A stretch of 64,000 nucleotides of DNA, from assembly GCA_037576215.1 (NCBI GenBank), contig JBANDB010000012.1, positions 2,604,001 to 2,668,000 of the forward strand. The letters are read 5' to 3'. The translations under genes were made by a program, and so were the position numbers. The notes under the pieces are model-generated. The model had not been told where the DNA came from. It saw nothing but the letters and a program-made list of their open reading frames with translations, and made no database searches. Position 1 is the first letter of the stretch; each line of letters opens with the position of its first letter. The DNA is from Armillaria gallica (taxonomy: Eukaryota; Basidiomycota; Agaricomycetes; Agaricales; Physalacriaceae). Positions 11,769 through 24,689 of this stretch are shown piece by piece.

Positions 11769-12090
11769 TTAACAGCAAGGCTGATGCAGCCAATGCGTAG
11801 GAGAGGAAATGATCATTCGGCAATACGTTGGTAAAGACATAGGTGGAGACAGCGAGAAATGCATCTTGCCAACATCATTGGTCTGGAGTAGAAGTTGTAT
11901 ACCGACGAAACAACGACAAAACCTGTGGGAGCGCGTGATAAGAATAATGAAAAGGGGGGGGACGCGATGCGGAAAACGTTGTGACAAAACTCAGATGGCA
12001 GCGCCTGCTACTAGTTAGGAACCATTGTAATATGAGAGGACATGAACTTATCCTCCACATCGCGACGACAGTAACAGCACAGACATTATT
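11769..12090 (-). pseudogene. Second decayed non-LTR retroelement remnant
   Basis: On the minus strand, C-C-Y-C-R-R-D-V-E-D-K is readable near 12060 and IQLLLQTNDVG near 11880. Both parallel the remnant at 11105-11380. Frame changes separate the two pieces. Two tandem fragments of the same element type in one kilobase suggest nested or repeated 5'-truncated insertions. Confidence 0.4.
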
Positions 12091-12549
12091 TGACCACACG
12101 GGACCGACGGCGCTCAGGCTCCACTGACCCGAGGACGGTATAAGCGTCCCAACACTTTTCGGTGTGTGGCCACTGGTGCCAAGAGATATGAATGGAAGTG
12201 AGTCACAAAAGCCGTTGACTTCAGTCTTCGGTGTCGTATCGCAATGAAAACTTCTGGGAACAGTGCAGAACAAAGGAATCGATATCATTCTGACAAGATG
12301 AGCAATAACGTTGAGGCGCAGACGTTACACGAGCGATGAGGTCAAGCCCTTACTGAATCTGAGACAGGGTGAGACATATATACGCACGGACCATCTGACT
12401 GGCAGGCATACGAAGCAAGGAGATGGGGGCCACAACCACGAAACCATAGCACGGAACACGAACAATGGTGACAGGGAACGCAGATACCGAGCACTCTGTA
12501 GCCCAGATCACTGTTTGGGTGAAGAAACAGTGTGTCTGTAAGGGTGCAC

Positions 12550-12850
12550 GGACCTATGACTGCAACAAAACGCAGGTCTCAGAGACTGCGAGGAAGCAAG
12601 CGTGCGTTTCGTACTAAAACGGCACGCCTGTCGCAGCATCAGAGCCTATGACTGCAAAGGAACGCAGGTCTCGGGGTACTGCAAACAATCAGGCAGACGA
12701 TTTAGCCAATGCGACATGCCTGGTGCAATACCAGAGCCTATGACTGCTACGGAACGCAGGCATCCAGGATCTGCGAAGAAAGAGAGACGCGATTTCATCA
12801 CGAAATCGCGTGTCTGTCGCAGAACTGTAGCCTATGACTGCTCTGACTGC
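12550..12850. repeat. About 92-bp tandem repeat, four imperfect units
   Basis: The landmark CCTATGACTGC recurs at 12553, 12645, 12737 and 12831, giving a spacing of 92, 92 and 94 bp. Each unit also carries a variant of AACGCAGG and a TGTCGCAG-like block. A degenerate earlier unit may begin near 12497. The array lies within the retroelement-like insert and is probably part of it. Confidence 0.6.
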
Positions 12851-13079
12851 AACGAAGGTGATGGTTGGAGACCACGGTATATACCCCATGGTGGTTGTGG
12901 TGGTGTTAACGAAGGAGTTCGGTGACCCGAGGCACATGATCAAGGAGTCAAGTCAAATTCAAATTCAAATCAAATTGGACGTTGTACATAAGGTACTGAC
13001 TAAGCGAACGAGAGATCGTCTCAACTCTCTCGTTTGCGGTCGGCACCGCCTGCAAACTCTGCCAATACCATAACCGCGC

Positions 13080-13620
13080 GCGACCTTTTAACGAGTAACA
13101 GACACTAAACCTAGACTACAGCATCTTCTCGCTCATGCCAACTCTTCGAGTCTGGAATGCTCGCCCCGGGGAAGGCAGATTGGCACTGGGTCGACCTCAT
13201 CTATGACGACGGTAGCAAGGCCCCGACTGCTGCACCCCAGTCGTATTCGACTTCATTCAACCACCGCCGCCACCAACCGTCCCGTTCACATCCAGGACGC
13301 CTGACTCTACCAGGGCGGAGGTTTGGCAGCTGGAGGAAATGCGGGTGGTAGACTGGGAAGGAACTTGAGGAGGATGCTGGGTAAGGCCTATCCATATCTC
13401 TGTCTATGCCATGACTAGTTTTCTGGGTTCAGCGACGCTGTCTTTGGCCCTGCTCATAGACGGGAATTGTGGCAGCTCCAGAGCTATACGTCGACATGAC
13501 TCACATCCGATTTCTTTTACTCTTTTCTGGTCTCCTGAGCGTCGTAACCGCCTTCCCTCACGGTTCTACCGCTCCCGGTACCTCTCCTTTCTTGGCCAGA
13601 TCTCCTGGACAGTAGAACTT
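13080..13620 (+). repeat. Diverged partial relative of the 4.8-5.2 kb block
   Basis: Landmarks such as GACTACAGCATC, TCGACCTC and CATCCAGGACG occur in the same order as at 4890-5150. The similarity is lower than between the 4.5 and 33 kb copies. It appears to continue the relative that broke off near 10950. Confidence 0.4.
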
Positions 13621-14172
13621 ATATAGCCCTCAAACTAAAAGTAAAATAATGTCACTGATTGGGCTCGGATCACTCTCGGCCCGCGAAATCAAAAGAACTT
13701 TGAGAGCTCGTTAAGAACCGCACCTGCAGTCGAGATCCGTCCTACCATCGGGCACGCGCTTCACACTACCCTTCGTCTTCGATTGCAAGTGGTGACATCA
13801 GTTTCACCCTGCTAAAAAGTTAATACAGATGTCGGTTCACACATTCAGAGTTCTTATGGTTTCCGCATGTCGTAACAGAACGAAACTGGTACCCGACGTC
13901 GACTTATCAATTGACAATCCGTTACTACAATTCTTTACCCCAAGTATTGTTTATTTTTCGTCAATCGCTGATTTCGTCTGATCGACGGCTAATACCCGAG
14001 GGGCCAAGGGACCACCCCCAGTGCTACAGGCATCACTTCGAATTTGCACTCGTGATCTTTCCCGAAGGCAAGTATGGCACCTACTGTAGACAATGGCCCG
14101 CATTCAGAAGGCAGTCATTTACTCATTCAGAGAGTCCAGAACGGCCAGCAAAGAAATCGGAATTATACCCGA
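13621..14172. other. No gene seen
   Basis: This is the downstream flank of the eIF2B alpha relic. I find no conserved motif, repeat or RNA gene. Confidence 0.4.
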
Positions 14173-15040
14173 TCACCCTGCGAACATCCCGACAAGGTAC
14201 TGACTTACTCCCTCCGGAGTCAAGCTGCCTACATCCGAGAAAACCAAAGAGATGAGATCGGGTCTAAGTGATCCTGTTAACAAAGGAAAAAATCGGAAGA
14301 CTAGGCGACAGACCTAGTGTAGTCTACACTTGGATTATTTCGGGCGATTTGTTCTCGACTGATTTTGATCTTTGCGGCAGGGTCCGAGGCATCTTCGAGG
14401 AATGACTCCAAAGTTGATCCGCCGGAGACAGAAGACGGTTTCGGAGACGGATTAACGGAGGAGTTGCGAAGGTGTCGCCCTTTAGGTAGAGAGAAGGATA
14501 GTAGGTCCGGAGTATGACTTGGCAGATCATATTGCGACAATGGGAACAGCCGGTGGAACTTGGAGCTGTGTAAGATACGTCAGAAGTATAGCAAACAGGT
14601 TTTCCGGTCGTCACATGGTACCTTTCTGCGAGAGCGTAAAAGGGTTTATTCGCGGCTTTTGCAATGATTGTTATCTGGTTGCTGCCGACAGCAATGAGCA
14701 TTGATGACTCCGCCACTCTCTACCACAGCTTCGGATCCAACGAGAACAAAATATATGTCCATGCATTATGCAACTGCAGATTCAAGAATCACAGCTGTAG
14801 GAATCCCGGTAGCCGTTAGGTTAATAAGACCATGATAGATATAAGACGTTGGCAAAAAGGCGGAGCAAGCATCAACGTACCCTTGGCCACGGGGTCTTGC
14901 CTCTGTAACGAAGACTACGACGCTAAATATGAGCTGATGATGGACCGTATTTTTAAAGGGCCATTCTATTACCTGATATTCGCTTCCGTTTTTGTATCAC
15001 GACTCTTTGAATACGAATGTGTGAGTATCTTGTCGGACGA
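14173..15040 (-). pseudogene. Decayed eIF2B alpha subunit (GCN3-type) gene fragment
   Basis: Minus-strand exons still read as the C-terminal two thirds of translation initiation factor eIF2B alpha. That protein is a regulatory subunit of the guanine-nucleotide exchange factor for eIF2. Recognisable pieces in order are ILTHSYS and RVV, RISVFVTEARPRGQG, TATGIPTAVILESAVA, VLVGSEAVVESGGVIN, VGSNQITIIAKAANKPFYAL, RLFPLSQYDLPSHTP, RNNPSVDYT and SLVFSDVGSLTPEGVSQYL. The last exons, 14565-14314 and 14263-14173, join in phase across a 50-nt GT-AG intron. Lesions include an in-frame TAA after ESAVA, a frameshift that looks like a 7-bp insertion before VGSNQ, a missing splice acceptor near 14820, and a frameshift or deletion after HSYS. 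No N-terminal third is recognisable. Introns remain, so this is a DNA-level duplicate, not a retrocopy. Confidence 0.82.
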
Positions 15041-16960
15041 GATGTCACCACAGAAGAGTGTTCCTGCTACCTTATGGGTGTCTTTGGAGCTCACGGGAAA
15101 AACAAAGTAAGGTCCTGCCTCTTTAGGTCTGTCAGCCGGCAAGTACTCGGCATAACCACCGGCATCTGCCATGCGCGCTTCGTCGGAATCCTTCCAACTA
15201 TCCTCAGTCTTTCGTCTAATCAAAATAGCGGCTCATGCAGCTCATTAGGGATTCCACCATGGTGCCAACTGGCGATGACGATGTCGATGAAGGTGTCGAA
15301 GGTCGGATCCTGCACTCAAGCCACATCCTGGACCCAGTGGTAAAATGTGGACAACGATCGCAGGCTCTCCCACTCATCGTCTACTAGCCTCTTTCGATCA
15401 ATAATATCACCAGCTATGCAACGTTGACGATGTTTTGTCGTCCTGCAATATTGGCCGATGAGGCGCAGATCATTGAAATGTGACGAGGCGAACGATGGAA
15501 TGATTTCCATCTTTCTCATCTTGGAGAGCTTATCCAAGTCCATTCACCACTATTCACCGACAGCTCAGAGCTCTTCGTCAAATCTAGACCTGCCATTTCT
15601 CTGAAAAGATAGTCGCCTTTCGCAACGACTGCTTGCTGAATACTTATCGGGGCAGACAAAGGCTAAATGGTTAACTTCGGCAGTGTTCGTCGGTACCGGT
15701 ACGTATCCAACATCTTCCTTGGTCAGATATGTGGCCTCACACAGGATGTGAAGTGAGGAAGGCAACTACGAGCGGGAGGGCATGACGAGGTTCGGAGCGC
15801 CAACGGCTAACGGCCATGGCGGTGATGAGGGTATCGATCATATGGCCCAACTAACAATACTGATATTCAAGCAACGCGACCACTCACGCTCCCGCCTAAA
15901 TCCACCATGAAGCTTTACCACCGACCTCAAGTTCTCGATAGATCCCATCACGGTGGATCCCCCAGTTTCGACATGGGGGATCACAAGTTCTTTGGTCGGT
16001 TCCTCCCTCTGACAAACTGTCTACTACAATGACAACTCCCATACCCTTTGCTGCCGCATCCTGGACCCTCCACTGCAATACAACCATCATCGGACCTACA
16101 CTGCCATTTTTGACACGGGAAATTTCGATGGTGGTCTCCGTTCTATCTCGTGAGACTGCTGCAACGCTCAGCAGCGCATCCGATCCGTTAGCCGATCCTC
16201 AGCATATGCCAAGGCCGTCAACTCGTAACAGTATGCTTTATTAAACGTGTTACATACATTCTATAGTAGTTATTCTTTGGCAATACAGCCCTCAGGCTGT
16301 TTTCATTGTAAATCTCCATGATGTGAAGAATATTGTCTCCCTGCGGGGTTCGAACTTGCATCTCTGAAACGGTCCGTGGCTAAGTCTTGAGGAATGGGCT
16401 CCGTACTTATAGGTAAGTGAATATGTACAAGAACTTCCCAACGGTGACCAACTGTCCAAGCTACATACGCGGAGCCCGAAGTCTCCCGTGATATCAACCA
16501 AGCAGTTGTCCACAGTTGCCCACCTGGACCGACAGTCACACGTCGGCTATCCTCGGCGGCCATGTGGCAAGATTTGGCGGCGATCGTTGATCGTATACCT
16601 TCAATTCGAACTTCGACGTGGTTCAAGCTTCTAGGTCAATCCCGACGTCCCTCTCTCTCCGTGGCGTTTATTGTCAACGGTCATTGTACAGGTTTAGTAA
16701 GTATCTTGTCCATCGTACCCGTGAATTTAGCTCGTCTGTGGTGGTCGCGTGTTCTCAGTTGCAGGGATGAATATAAAGTCTTCACTCTTCAGCATCTGCT
16801 CGCCCCTTGACACCACTATGTTCGATAGCTCTCAAGCGATTATTTTTTTTTTTTTTTCGCGTGCGTCTGATCACCCAATACCCCTGCCGTTCCCGTTGGA
16901 ATCAAAGACACCCCCGTCACACTCGCATCACCATAACAGCGCCCACACCGGATCTACCAT
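15041..16960. other. Unassigned; coding-like minus-strand frames of unknown origin
   Basis: Frames at 15565-15765 and 15316-15543 (-) read like protein but match nothing I know and are broken apart by stops. A poly-T run of about 15 nt lies at 16843-16858. No RNA gene or repeat is visible. These frames could be another degraded gene placed upstream of the eIF2B relic. Confidence 0.3.
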
Positions 16961-17894
16961 GAACGAGCATATAGATTTTATCCTGGATGGCGTTCGCAAC
17001 GTGCCTTCTGTATCTTCAGATGAATTTCAGCAGTCTTTCCTCTTTCAGGTCGTCAGCTCGGTGCAATCGATGCCGTTACCGCTCGTCTACGGACCAATGG
17101 ATCTCTTCAACCGAATGGACAATGGACTCTGTTCCCTATCGACCCATGTATGGAAACAAACGAGAATACTTGTTTTAAACGTCTGAAAACAATCGCTGCG
17201 GCTATTGTCGAAAAGGCAAAGGCCTTGCTGAATCGCAACCCAACTGCGGTAATGCAGACCCGACCAGCGCAAGCCGCACTTTTTGAAGGTCGGAGCAGGC
17301 AGTTATATCTGATGGCCACTATGTGCGAATCCAAGTGTCCCCGCGTCGTTAATTCTGAGTTTTCTGCCCAGTACGGAAAACCGCTGGCATGCCTGCACGA
17401 ACGCACGGTAAGGCACTATTTTATTCCTATGTGTTCGGATTTCTGATTTGTATCACAACACAGGTTGCATTGGCATGTGACCATGCCGGAATTGAGGAGT
17501 ACAAGCTCAAGGACACTTGGGAAGACGAAAATGAGGTAGGTGATGTGTCACTGCTCAATGGTTGGCCTCGTAGCTAGCGACTACCATTTCCAGAATAACA
17601 AGAAAATCCTCGGGAATGCAAGATGCGGCGCCACATCAACCATTCCTTCACAATTTCTATCATGATGTGGAATCACTTTGGCGGATCAGCATTCACTCGT
17701 TGTTTGCCACAGAGCCTCCAACGACCGAAAGGGATCAGAACGCCCGGAGGAAACAGAAGGTACACCTCAAAAACCTATTCCCAAATTGGTCTCCGAGGTG
17801 CAGCAACTTTCTCGAAGCACAATCTTCAGCATATACCGACATCACCTCGTGTCTTCCTAACGAATTTGAGGCCGTAGCGACGCCGCTCGCGTAG
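16961..17894 (+). pseudogene. Possible decayed fungal kinase-like (FunK1-type) gene
   Basis: A coding-like chain starts near 17050 and runs to a GTAAGG donor after 17408. It continues through two short in-phase segments flanked by GT-AG introns (17462-17534 and onwards). A frame at 17616-17891 contains HQPFLHNFYHDVESLWRI, which resembles the HNxxHDLES(L/F)WW segment of the C-lobe of FunK1-type protein kinases. I cannot see the catalytic HRD or DFG motifs, and a frame change separates the segments. It is therefore at best a relic. Identification rests on one motif, so another family is possible. Confidence 0.35.
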
Positions 17895-19026
17895 TCCTCA
17901 ATGGTGCGTACAAAAATGCGGAGGATCAGAAAGACTTTCTCCAATACGGTCACTTTGCGAATCTGTTCGAACAATGGTATTTCAGATAGGCTCTGAACAA
18001 GGCAGTTACGGGAGCCATAACGGGCGTTCGACCCTTCCAACTAGAAGACCAGCTCATATATGAAGGGATTCGACTGGACTCCCGATGGTCTCAAAGAAGA
18101 GAATTATGCCGATTGCGAGCCTACGACCCTCCTGAAAACAACGCCGACAACTCCAGTGAATGTGTCCCCTCAGGGAGTTGTGTAGAAGACTGCTGACAAG
18201 GTTGATGAAGAGGAGATCTCGAATGATGGGTGCGGGACGAAGCTTCGGCGGACAGGAAGGCACAATGATACTAGTACTGATGGGCAAGGAGGCAGTACGA
18301 GAGGTCGATCTACGCGGTCAGACCCAAGAGCTATCAAGTCGGTCGGCAATCAAAGCATAAAGAAGAGGAAGAAGGCGTAGCATCAGGTTCTGGTTTCATG
18401 ATAACGAAATTTCATTGAAGTAACTTTACTACTCTTACTGTAATTCGCTGGTGCGAACATGAGGACCGAGGTCTGGTCGACATAAGCAGACTCCTCCCAG
18501 CGCCACGGTTACCCGTTGTGAATTACCCGCTTGTACATACATCTTCGAGAAGCTCGATTTCAATTTAATGTTAATTTTCCTTCCATGCTGCACCTACTTT
18601 GAATTCAGCAATCGCGTGTGCATAGATTCCAAAATAGTAGTTACAAGGTGTTTAATGTTACAGACAGAGACAGACACGTATCTCAAGTGAAAGTGAAAGA
18701 AGTCATAGTGTAATCTCTTAGGTAGAGATGACAGGATATAATTCCCAGCTGAAATGGGGGGTAAATGGACAAGAGGAAAACAAAATAAATTGCGAAGCCA
18801 ACAAATCGTGCACCCCTGGCCGCAACAGTAGGCCTAGGTTACAACAGAAACATTGCGACCGAGAAGGGAGAGAGCACAAGGGAATAGAAGCAGAATAGCG
18901 AGGATCATAACAATGAGCGAAGCATAAATGGAGACGTCAGAGCGTTAGGAGGATGAAAATGAGAAGAGAACGTTTAGAAAGATTCCGCCGTAACGCATAG
19001 ACTAAGTGTACATTCGCGACCACGCC
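17895..19026. other. No gene recognised; 3' flank of copy D on the right
   Basis: Short open frames at 18054-18360 show no motif. The last several hundred bases, read on the minus strand, are the pyrimidine-rich downstream flank of copy D. Nothing else is supported. Confidence 0.4.
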
Positions 19027-19853
19027 TCAGGCCTCAGGCCAAGCGTCGCACATCGGATTCAGACAATTCTGGTATTCGTAACCCCTGTTCGTCGTGTCAC
19101 TGACTGGCTGAGCATAGGAAGATTTAACGAAATAACCATCTGAGCTATAAACTTGGGTCTGAGCGATGGCCAGCTGAATGACTGATGAAGCGTTGTTGAT
19201 AGGAAAGGAAATGGGTATGGGGGTGATGGGAATGTTCACGCTTCCTGCATCATCAGAAGGGCTGAATTGATGGTGGGAACCAGGGGAGAAAATAAGCGCC
19301 GGAGAGTTTGACATGAGATCCGCGTTGGCGGAATCGGTGGAGGAAGAGGACATGGTGTTCAGGGCGAATGGACTATTGGCGTTGTGAGGGTAGCTGTTCG
19401 GGTCATCGCTGTCCTGGAATAATCCAAAACGTCCCACGCCTCTGCAGAACGGTACGGGCTATCGATGGTGATGTTGTCACAAAGCTGCGCTTCACACGTG
19501 CAACGCTGAACCAGAGGTGTCTACGACATAAGCTGCATGAGTTATACACCTTGTGCGAAGCGGGGAGAGACATACCTTCTGGACATACACGGCACATTGA
19601 TTCGCGGGATAATGATGGATGACAGTGGAAACGTAGTCGGCATGGGCGTGGATAACCGTTTCCACACAGACCGCAGCTGTTCTGGGAGAACGTGGGCGCG
19701 AGAAAATGGGTATGGAGGTCATGAATAAGAGTCTACCTGATCTAGCAGGGGCGACTGGGGAGGGAAGAACCATAGACACTGCCAGTGACAGCGCTGGATG
19801 GTGTCAACGACATGGATACACCTTCCTCTTGACGGCAAGACAATTGAAAACAT
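19027..19853 (-). pseudogene. Cys/His-rich family, copy D, broken by two frameshifts
   Basis: All three family exons are present on the minus strand: exon 1 19853-19737 (with CIHVV, C-H-W-Q-C and WFFPPQS), exon 2 ending at 19576, and exon 3 to 19027. Splice sites are intact. Exon 2 has one extra base between the CGLCGNG part and the IHAHADYVSTV part (about 19650-19662). Exon 3 has lost a base in the usual VLDYF motif (about 19415). Translation through exon 2 would meet an early stop in exon 3. The relics HADYVSTVIHHYPANQC, QRCTCEAQLCD and YSSDGYF leave no doubt about family membership. Any product would be truncated. Confidence 0.8.
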
Positions 19854-19959
19854 CAAGCTTCAAGGGTGCCGGTGAGGCGTTCAGGCGCTGAGTGCAGCAC
19901 TGGCAGGAGAGAAGGCGACAGAGATTTGGGTTAGTCTTAGTGCATTTTTAAGGTCCATG

Positions 19960-22840
19960 TAGCGATTCCAAATACCGCCAAAGCCGTCCGCTTATTCGAG
20001 GCGATGAGAATTTGGTAGGACTCCGAGAAGTGTTAGAAATCCCAAAACAGACGAGATGGTCGATCTCAGCTTGCAACGCGTGGAGCCTTCTCTCCAGAAG
20101 ATTTGTGGATCGAAATGGTGGGATTTTCTTGGTGATCAGATGGGTATAGATATCTGTCGATTGGTTAACCCGCTAGCGGTTTGTTTCAACCGAACCGAGA
20201 GCCGAAAACATGGACATCGTTTTGATCACTGCGCAACCTATTAAACTCTGATCTCAGCGGCTGTCATGTCTTCACAAGCGAGGCTTCAAGCTGAAAAGGC
20301 ACCTCCCGATGCTCCATCGGATACATCGCAGTTGTGATAGCAAATCTCTTCGAATTTGAGGTGTACGTTAGTTTGAAGGCCGGAGCAGAGGAAGTAAAGC
20401 CAAAAAGGAAATCCAGGCGGGGACACCCGTGTGACGCCTGGCAACATTAAGTGGACCCCTTGCACCGCTCCCAGGACGACCACCCCATGCCTCTTTCAGT
20501 CATCGTCGTGCCAGCACTCGTGTTACCGTTAGATATACCTCGCCGTCTGGTTCCTGCCCTTCGACTTAGATCGCTGTCATCGGCGACTCAACCATCAGAT
20601 ATCGCCTCTACCGGTGTCTGTTCTCCTACAGCCAACCTACAGCTACGACTGACAAGAGACAGGTCATCGGAACGACCATTCTTTTGATTGTTTATGTCGA
20701 GACGAGGTGATATATGTCCCGTCTACCAACGTTATCTGACCTTTATCTTTTAGATGGCGACAACGAAAGGGCCATATTATGATTACGCACCATCTCGACC
20801 CCGTCCACGGTTGTTGAAACTTCATGAAGCATGTCGCTTTCCAGGATCGGTTCCGACTTAAGGTTTCGACTTAAGGTTCCGACTTTGGTTTTCTACAGCT
20901 TCGCTCAGTTGTTCGCAACCATGGACCTCATATCTATAATCTTCCTACCTTTGTGTGCGATTGACCACCATACGTTCGCGTTGTCCCTCTTCTAGGTGTG
21001 ACAAGGAGTGCGCCTTTCCTTCCCCACTGAAACCCAATTCACCCGCCGCATACCTTAGCAACTTCCCGAGTCGCCATCACTGGCCCAAGACACCCCATCA
21101 AGCCGTAGTGTCCTCTCTGAGTCTAAAATTCCTCATCTTCGGCTGTGGAGGGGAGATACTACCGTCGTCGTCACTCGGCGTACAAACGTTCACGGACGAT
21201 GCATGAGAAGGATGCGTGAAGCAGGATACTACTGTTTCTCTACCTCATCATACACACCTCTACCAGCGTTGCGGCGTTCCCATGAGCCAGGCGGCACTAC
21301 CTACTTGTCTGTCCATTCTTTCTTCCCCAGGCCCGCAGCGAACACTCATTATGGGGAGGATGTTACTCTCTCTCCCAGTCTCGCTAGTTCACTGTCACCG
21401 ACTACCGTCCCATCATTTATTCTTTCTCCATGGTTTTACGGGGCCCGTCTCCGCCACTGTTGATGCGTCCATTTCTCATTCACCTCTCGCTGGTCCACGG
21501 AAACCTATCTATCATACCTGCATTCCATGTCGACCTTCCTCTGCTTGACTGCGTGTGGGTAACCCTCTCCCATTGCCCCGACGTCTTTGCCGCCTTTGCA
21601 GCAATCTTCTCAGGTTGAGAATACGTTCCTCAGGCTGATCCCTAGCCTATCTGCCGCATTCATCCATCGCCAATATGTATACTTCCTCAGTGCCCAGAAT
21701 CCTTAATGGTCCGCCAATTCTCCGGATTCGAATGAGCAGCTCTAGGAGCGGCGTATGACACATTGATCCAATCGAACCGCGAGCTAGTATCCTGTGATGC
21801 TTCGCATTCCCGATGCATTCTCCGAATCAGAATGAACTTCAGCTGGCACCCATTTTTTATGCTATGCATGTCGATTAATTATCTAAATTTCTGAGCTTCT
21901 TCCTTTCTCCTGTTGAAGCGGAGTGTGGCCTACATCTGAAACTCTGAATTCTCAGGACTTAGGAGGCAGCAATTCTGAAGGATATATACATTGTAGAGTT
22001 TAGCTACCTGGATGTCAAATATACAAAGCTTGTTAACTTATGGCGCATCTATATGGCGTCATTTTGTACAACCAAGAGTCGAATAAAGTAACTACGACCG
22101 AATTTTACAATCAACCTGTGCGAATTAGTACTATAAGCGACATCTTATCGAGCGTATAATAGCAATACACGGACTAGAAATAATCTTATGAAAACCCGAA
22201 GGCCAGGTTATTATTTCAGGGGTTCTTAATAGCTTATAAAGAGGTCGAAACATCATGCGTTGCTTGTATGGACTCATAAGGCCTTGACAAGGCGGACAAC
22301 AATTGTGCCGGACCATGGTCGCCGCAACTTTTTTCCCAATCTGCTGATGGTAAGAATGTATGGTTCCCCCTTCATTGGAGTTCAACTGTCACGCCATAAT
22401 ATATTGCACCGACTTCACACGTCGGAACACCATCTACGCCCCTTGGGATATCTTCATTATCGGCTACGGAGGAATACAACTGACGAGCGAGGAAGTATAG
22501 ATCGAGTCACCAAAAAATTCATTGATAAGTATATCGGCCTGTTTGTTCCGGCGCGGGGCGAGGCGCTATATGTCCTGGCAACCATTGAGTTATCTTACCT
22601 TGCCTACTCGCGTCCTTGAAAAGTTCGATGAAATCTATTGAATAACTGGCCGAGGTTAGGCACTGATCTGAGTATGCTGCAGGATAGTAACAGACATTGT
22701 AAGACCGTCGTCTTACTTATCGAGATACCAGTCCCCGACATAGCGGGTTGACAGGGCCGGCTTCTCATCTTATCGGCACGGTAGTCGGTTGCCTGAAAAA
22801 CTAGGCTTCACACGTCCCGCATAAAAAAAGATTGTCATCC
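19960..22840. other. No confident gene
   Basis: The upstream flank of copy D, with its TTAAAAA element near 19946-19952, is followed by 2.9 kb of sequence with short frames only. None has a recognisable motif, an in-phase exon chain or a relative in the window. The composition becomes AT-rich after 21.8 kb. Confidence 0.4.
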
Positions 22841-22849
22841 ACGCGATCC

Positions 22850-24680
22850 ACTGTGTCTTGAAGTGCTGATAACCAGGTAACAGACATCGAACATACGTCT
22901 CCAAAATACATAGGAGATTTCTTGCAGTTATAAATTCAGGTAGAGCGCCGCAGCTGTAAAAAATAATCATAAATTTCTATTATTTTTTACGAGGTAACAC
23001 ATTTTGAAACTATGTAGGAGTTCTAAATAAATTTCTCAGGTTAGATATTAGAATGTTAAGCCGGATTGTTAAACAAAAGTCACACCAAGATAGCAATACG
23101 TCGGTGCAGCAGGGAAAGCTACTTGAGTTGAACCGTCATGGAGGCCTTCGAAAATACCGGACTGGGGGGGACCCTAATGATGAGATCTGATGAGTCGTAG
23201 TCGTTGTGTGTGAGCAGAAGCTTGTAAGTGTTGTGGAATCGGGGTTTGTATTTCCTGAAAAGCGCGGATAATAATAGATCAACTGCTCTCAACGTGCGTA
23301 GTAGTTGTTGCGGAAAATAGTTACCAGGAGTTCATTTAGTGAAAGGCGCCTTTGGCGTGAACTGCTGCTCGAGAGGATTAGCTTGAAAGCGCGGAAGGCG
23401 GACAGAGTTGGAAGTATCGCCACGCTCTTATCTTGTGAAGGTAGATGGTTGATATGCGCCTGTACCAGGAAAATAAAGCTCCGAGTCCAAGGTCAGTGAA
23501 TTGGTCTCAGTGGGCGACGCTACGAAATGGGTAACAAGGCAGAAAACTTGGGCCCTTTTGAAACTACGCCGATAAGTAGCCTGCCAGTCAGGTTGAGCAT
23601 GTTGCCGCTAAATGAATATTCTGCGGCTTAGGGTGCGCTTATGGTAAGTGGAAGCCAGTTTTCATCGATAACAGACGCAGCCTGCTCACCAAGGTGGCTT
23701 AAGTGAGGCAGAGAAGCGAGGTAGCGTCTGTGTTTGAACGCCTTCAACGGGCATAGAACTCCCCGTCAATTCATCCGCCGTCCCGACCCACTAGGACTTG
23801 CGCAATAAGGAAATTCCATCATTTCCGTACGCCCCGCTGTTTGTTGCGTGAAACGCCTGTATCCAAGGCACGCAAATGGGCTGAGGGTGCCGAATAAGAA
23901 GCAGCGAGAGTAATTGATGGATGGCTTGAAGCAAGAGATCTCAGATAAGAAAGAATAGAAAATGATGGGACAGTAGCAGACGGCGGCGACGGCGAACTAG
24001 TGAGGATGAGGGACGGACAGCGCTATCCAAGAGGCGGGGGAGGAAGGATTCAAAGGAGATGTAGAGAGAGATGATGCCTAGTTCGTGGACGTGTCACTTA
24101 AGGATTCACCGGCACGCTCCGACATCCAAGTACGCAATACTCCCTGCTCTGGAAGGACAATTATGAGTCTTTGATGAAAAGTCCCAGACAACGACGGTAT
24201 CCCGACAGATCTTGATGGGGGCTAGATTCGGATAAAGGTGGCGTGTCGGATGGGAGGTGATATAGTGACGAGGTAGGCAAGCTTCGATGATGGAAGCACG
24301 GAGCTTCCTTCGGGGTCATGCACCACGCTACGATGAGGGACAACTTGTATGACGGGCAAGCCTGAAGTTACAAGGGAAAAAATTCTGATAGAGATGAGGT
24401 CCGTCGCTGCTAACAGTTGAGTGAACTTACAGAGAGGGCGACCGAATGAAAGAATAAAAAGTGAGTAGGGTCGGAGGCTGGGGGATAACGATCGATAGTC
24501 GACAACATTGTCATCGGCATACGGTATTGCAGAGTGCAATGATATCATGGCGTGGGCCTGCAATTAGAGCGGGCTCGTATAATACTCTGCCGTCACGGTA
24601 GGCGGTAGGCAGTATAAAAAGCAGGCAAGTTTGTGTTGTGTGCGGGATCATGCATCATATCTGGCCGGCAGTGTTAATAT
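22850..24680. repeat. Diverged duplicate of 42.2-43.9 kb (copy 1)
   Basis: Collinear landmarks are shared with 42200-43870. They include ATCGATAACAGACGC near 23665 (TCGATAACAGACGC variant near 42830), GGATGGCTTGAAGCAAGA near 23923 (42956), CTTCCTTCGGG near 24305 (43387), and GAGATGAGGTCC near 24395 (43475). Minus-strand frames in both copies share WCxxPKEA and SPHQDL, and the region contains GT-AG-like junctions at the same place. It may be a former gene that has decayed in both places. A third partial relative lies at 28.3-28.6 and 29.9-30.0 kb. Confidence 0.55.
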
Positions 24681-24689
24681 GTGTCATGT

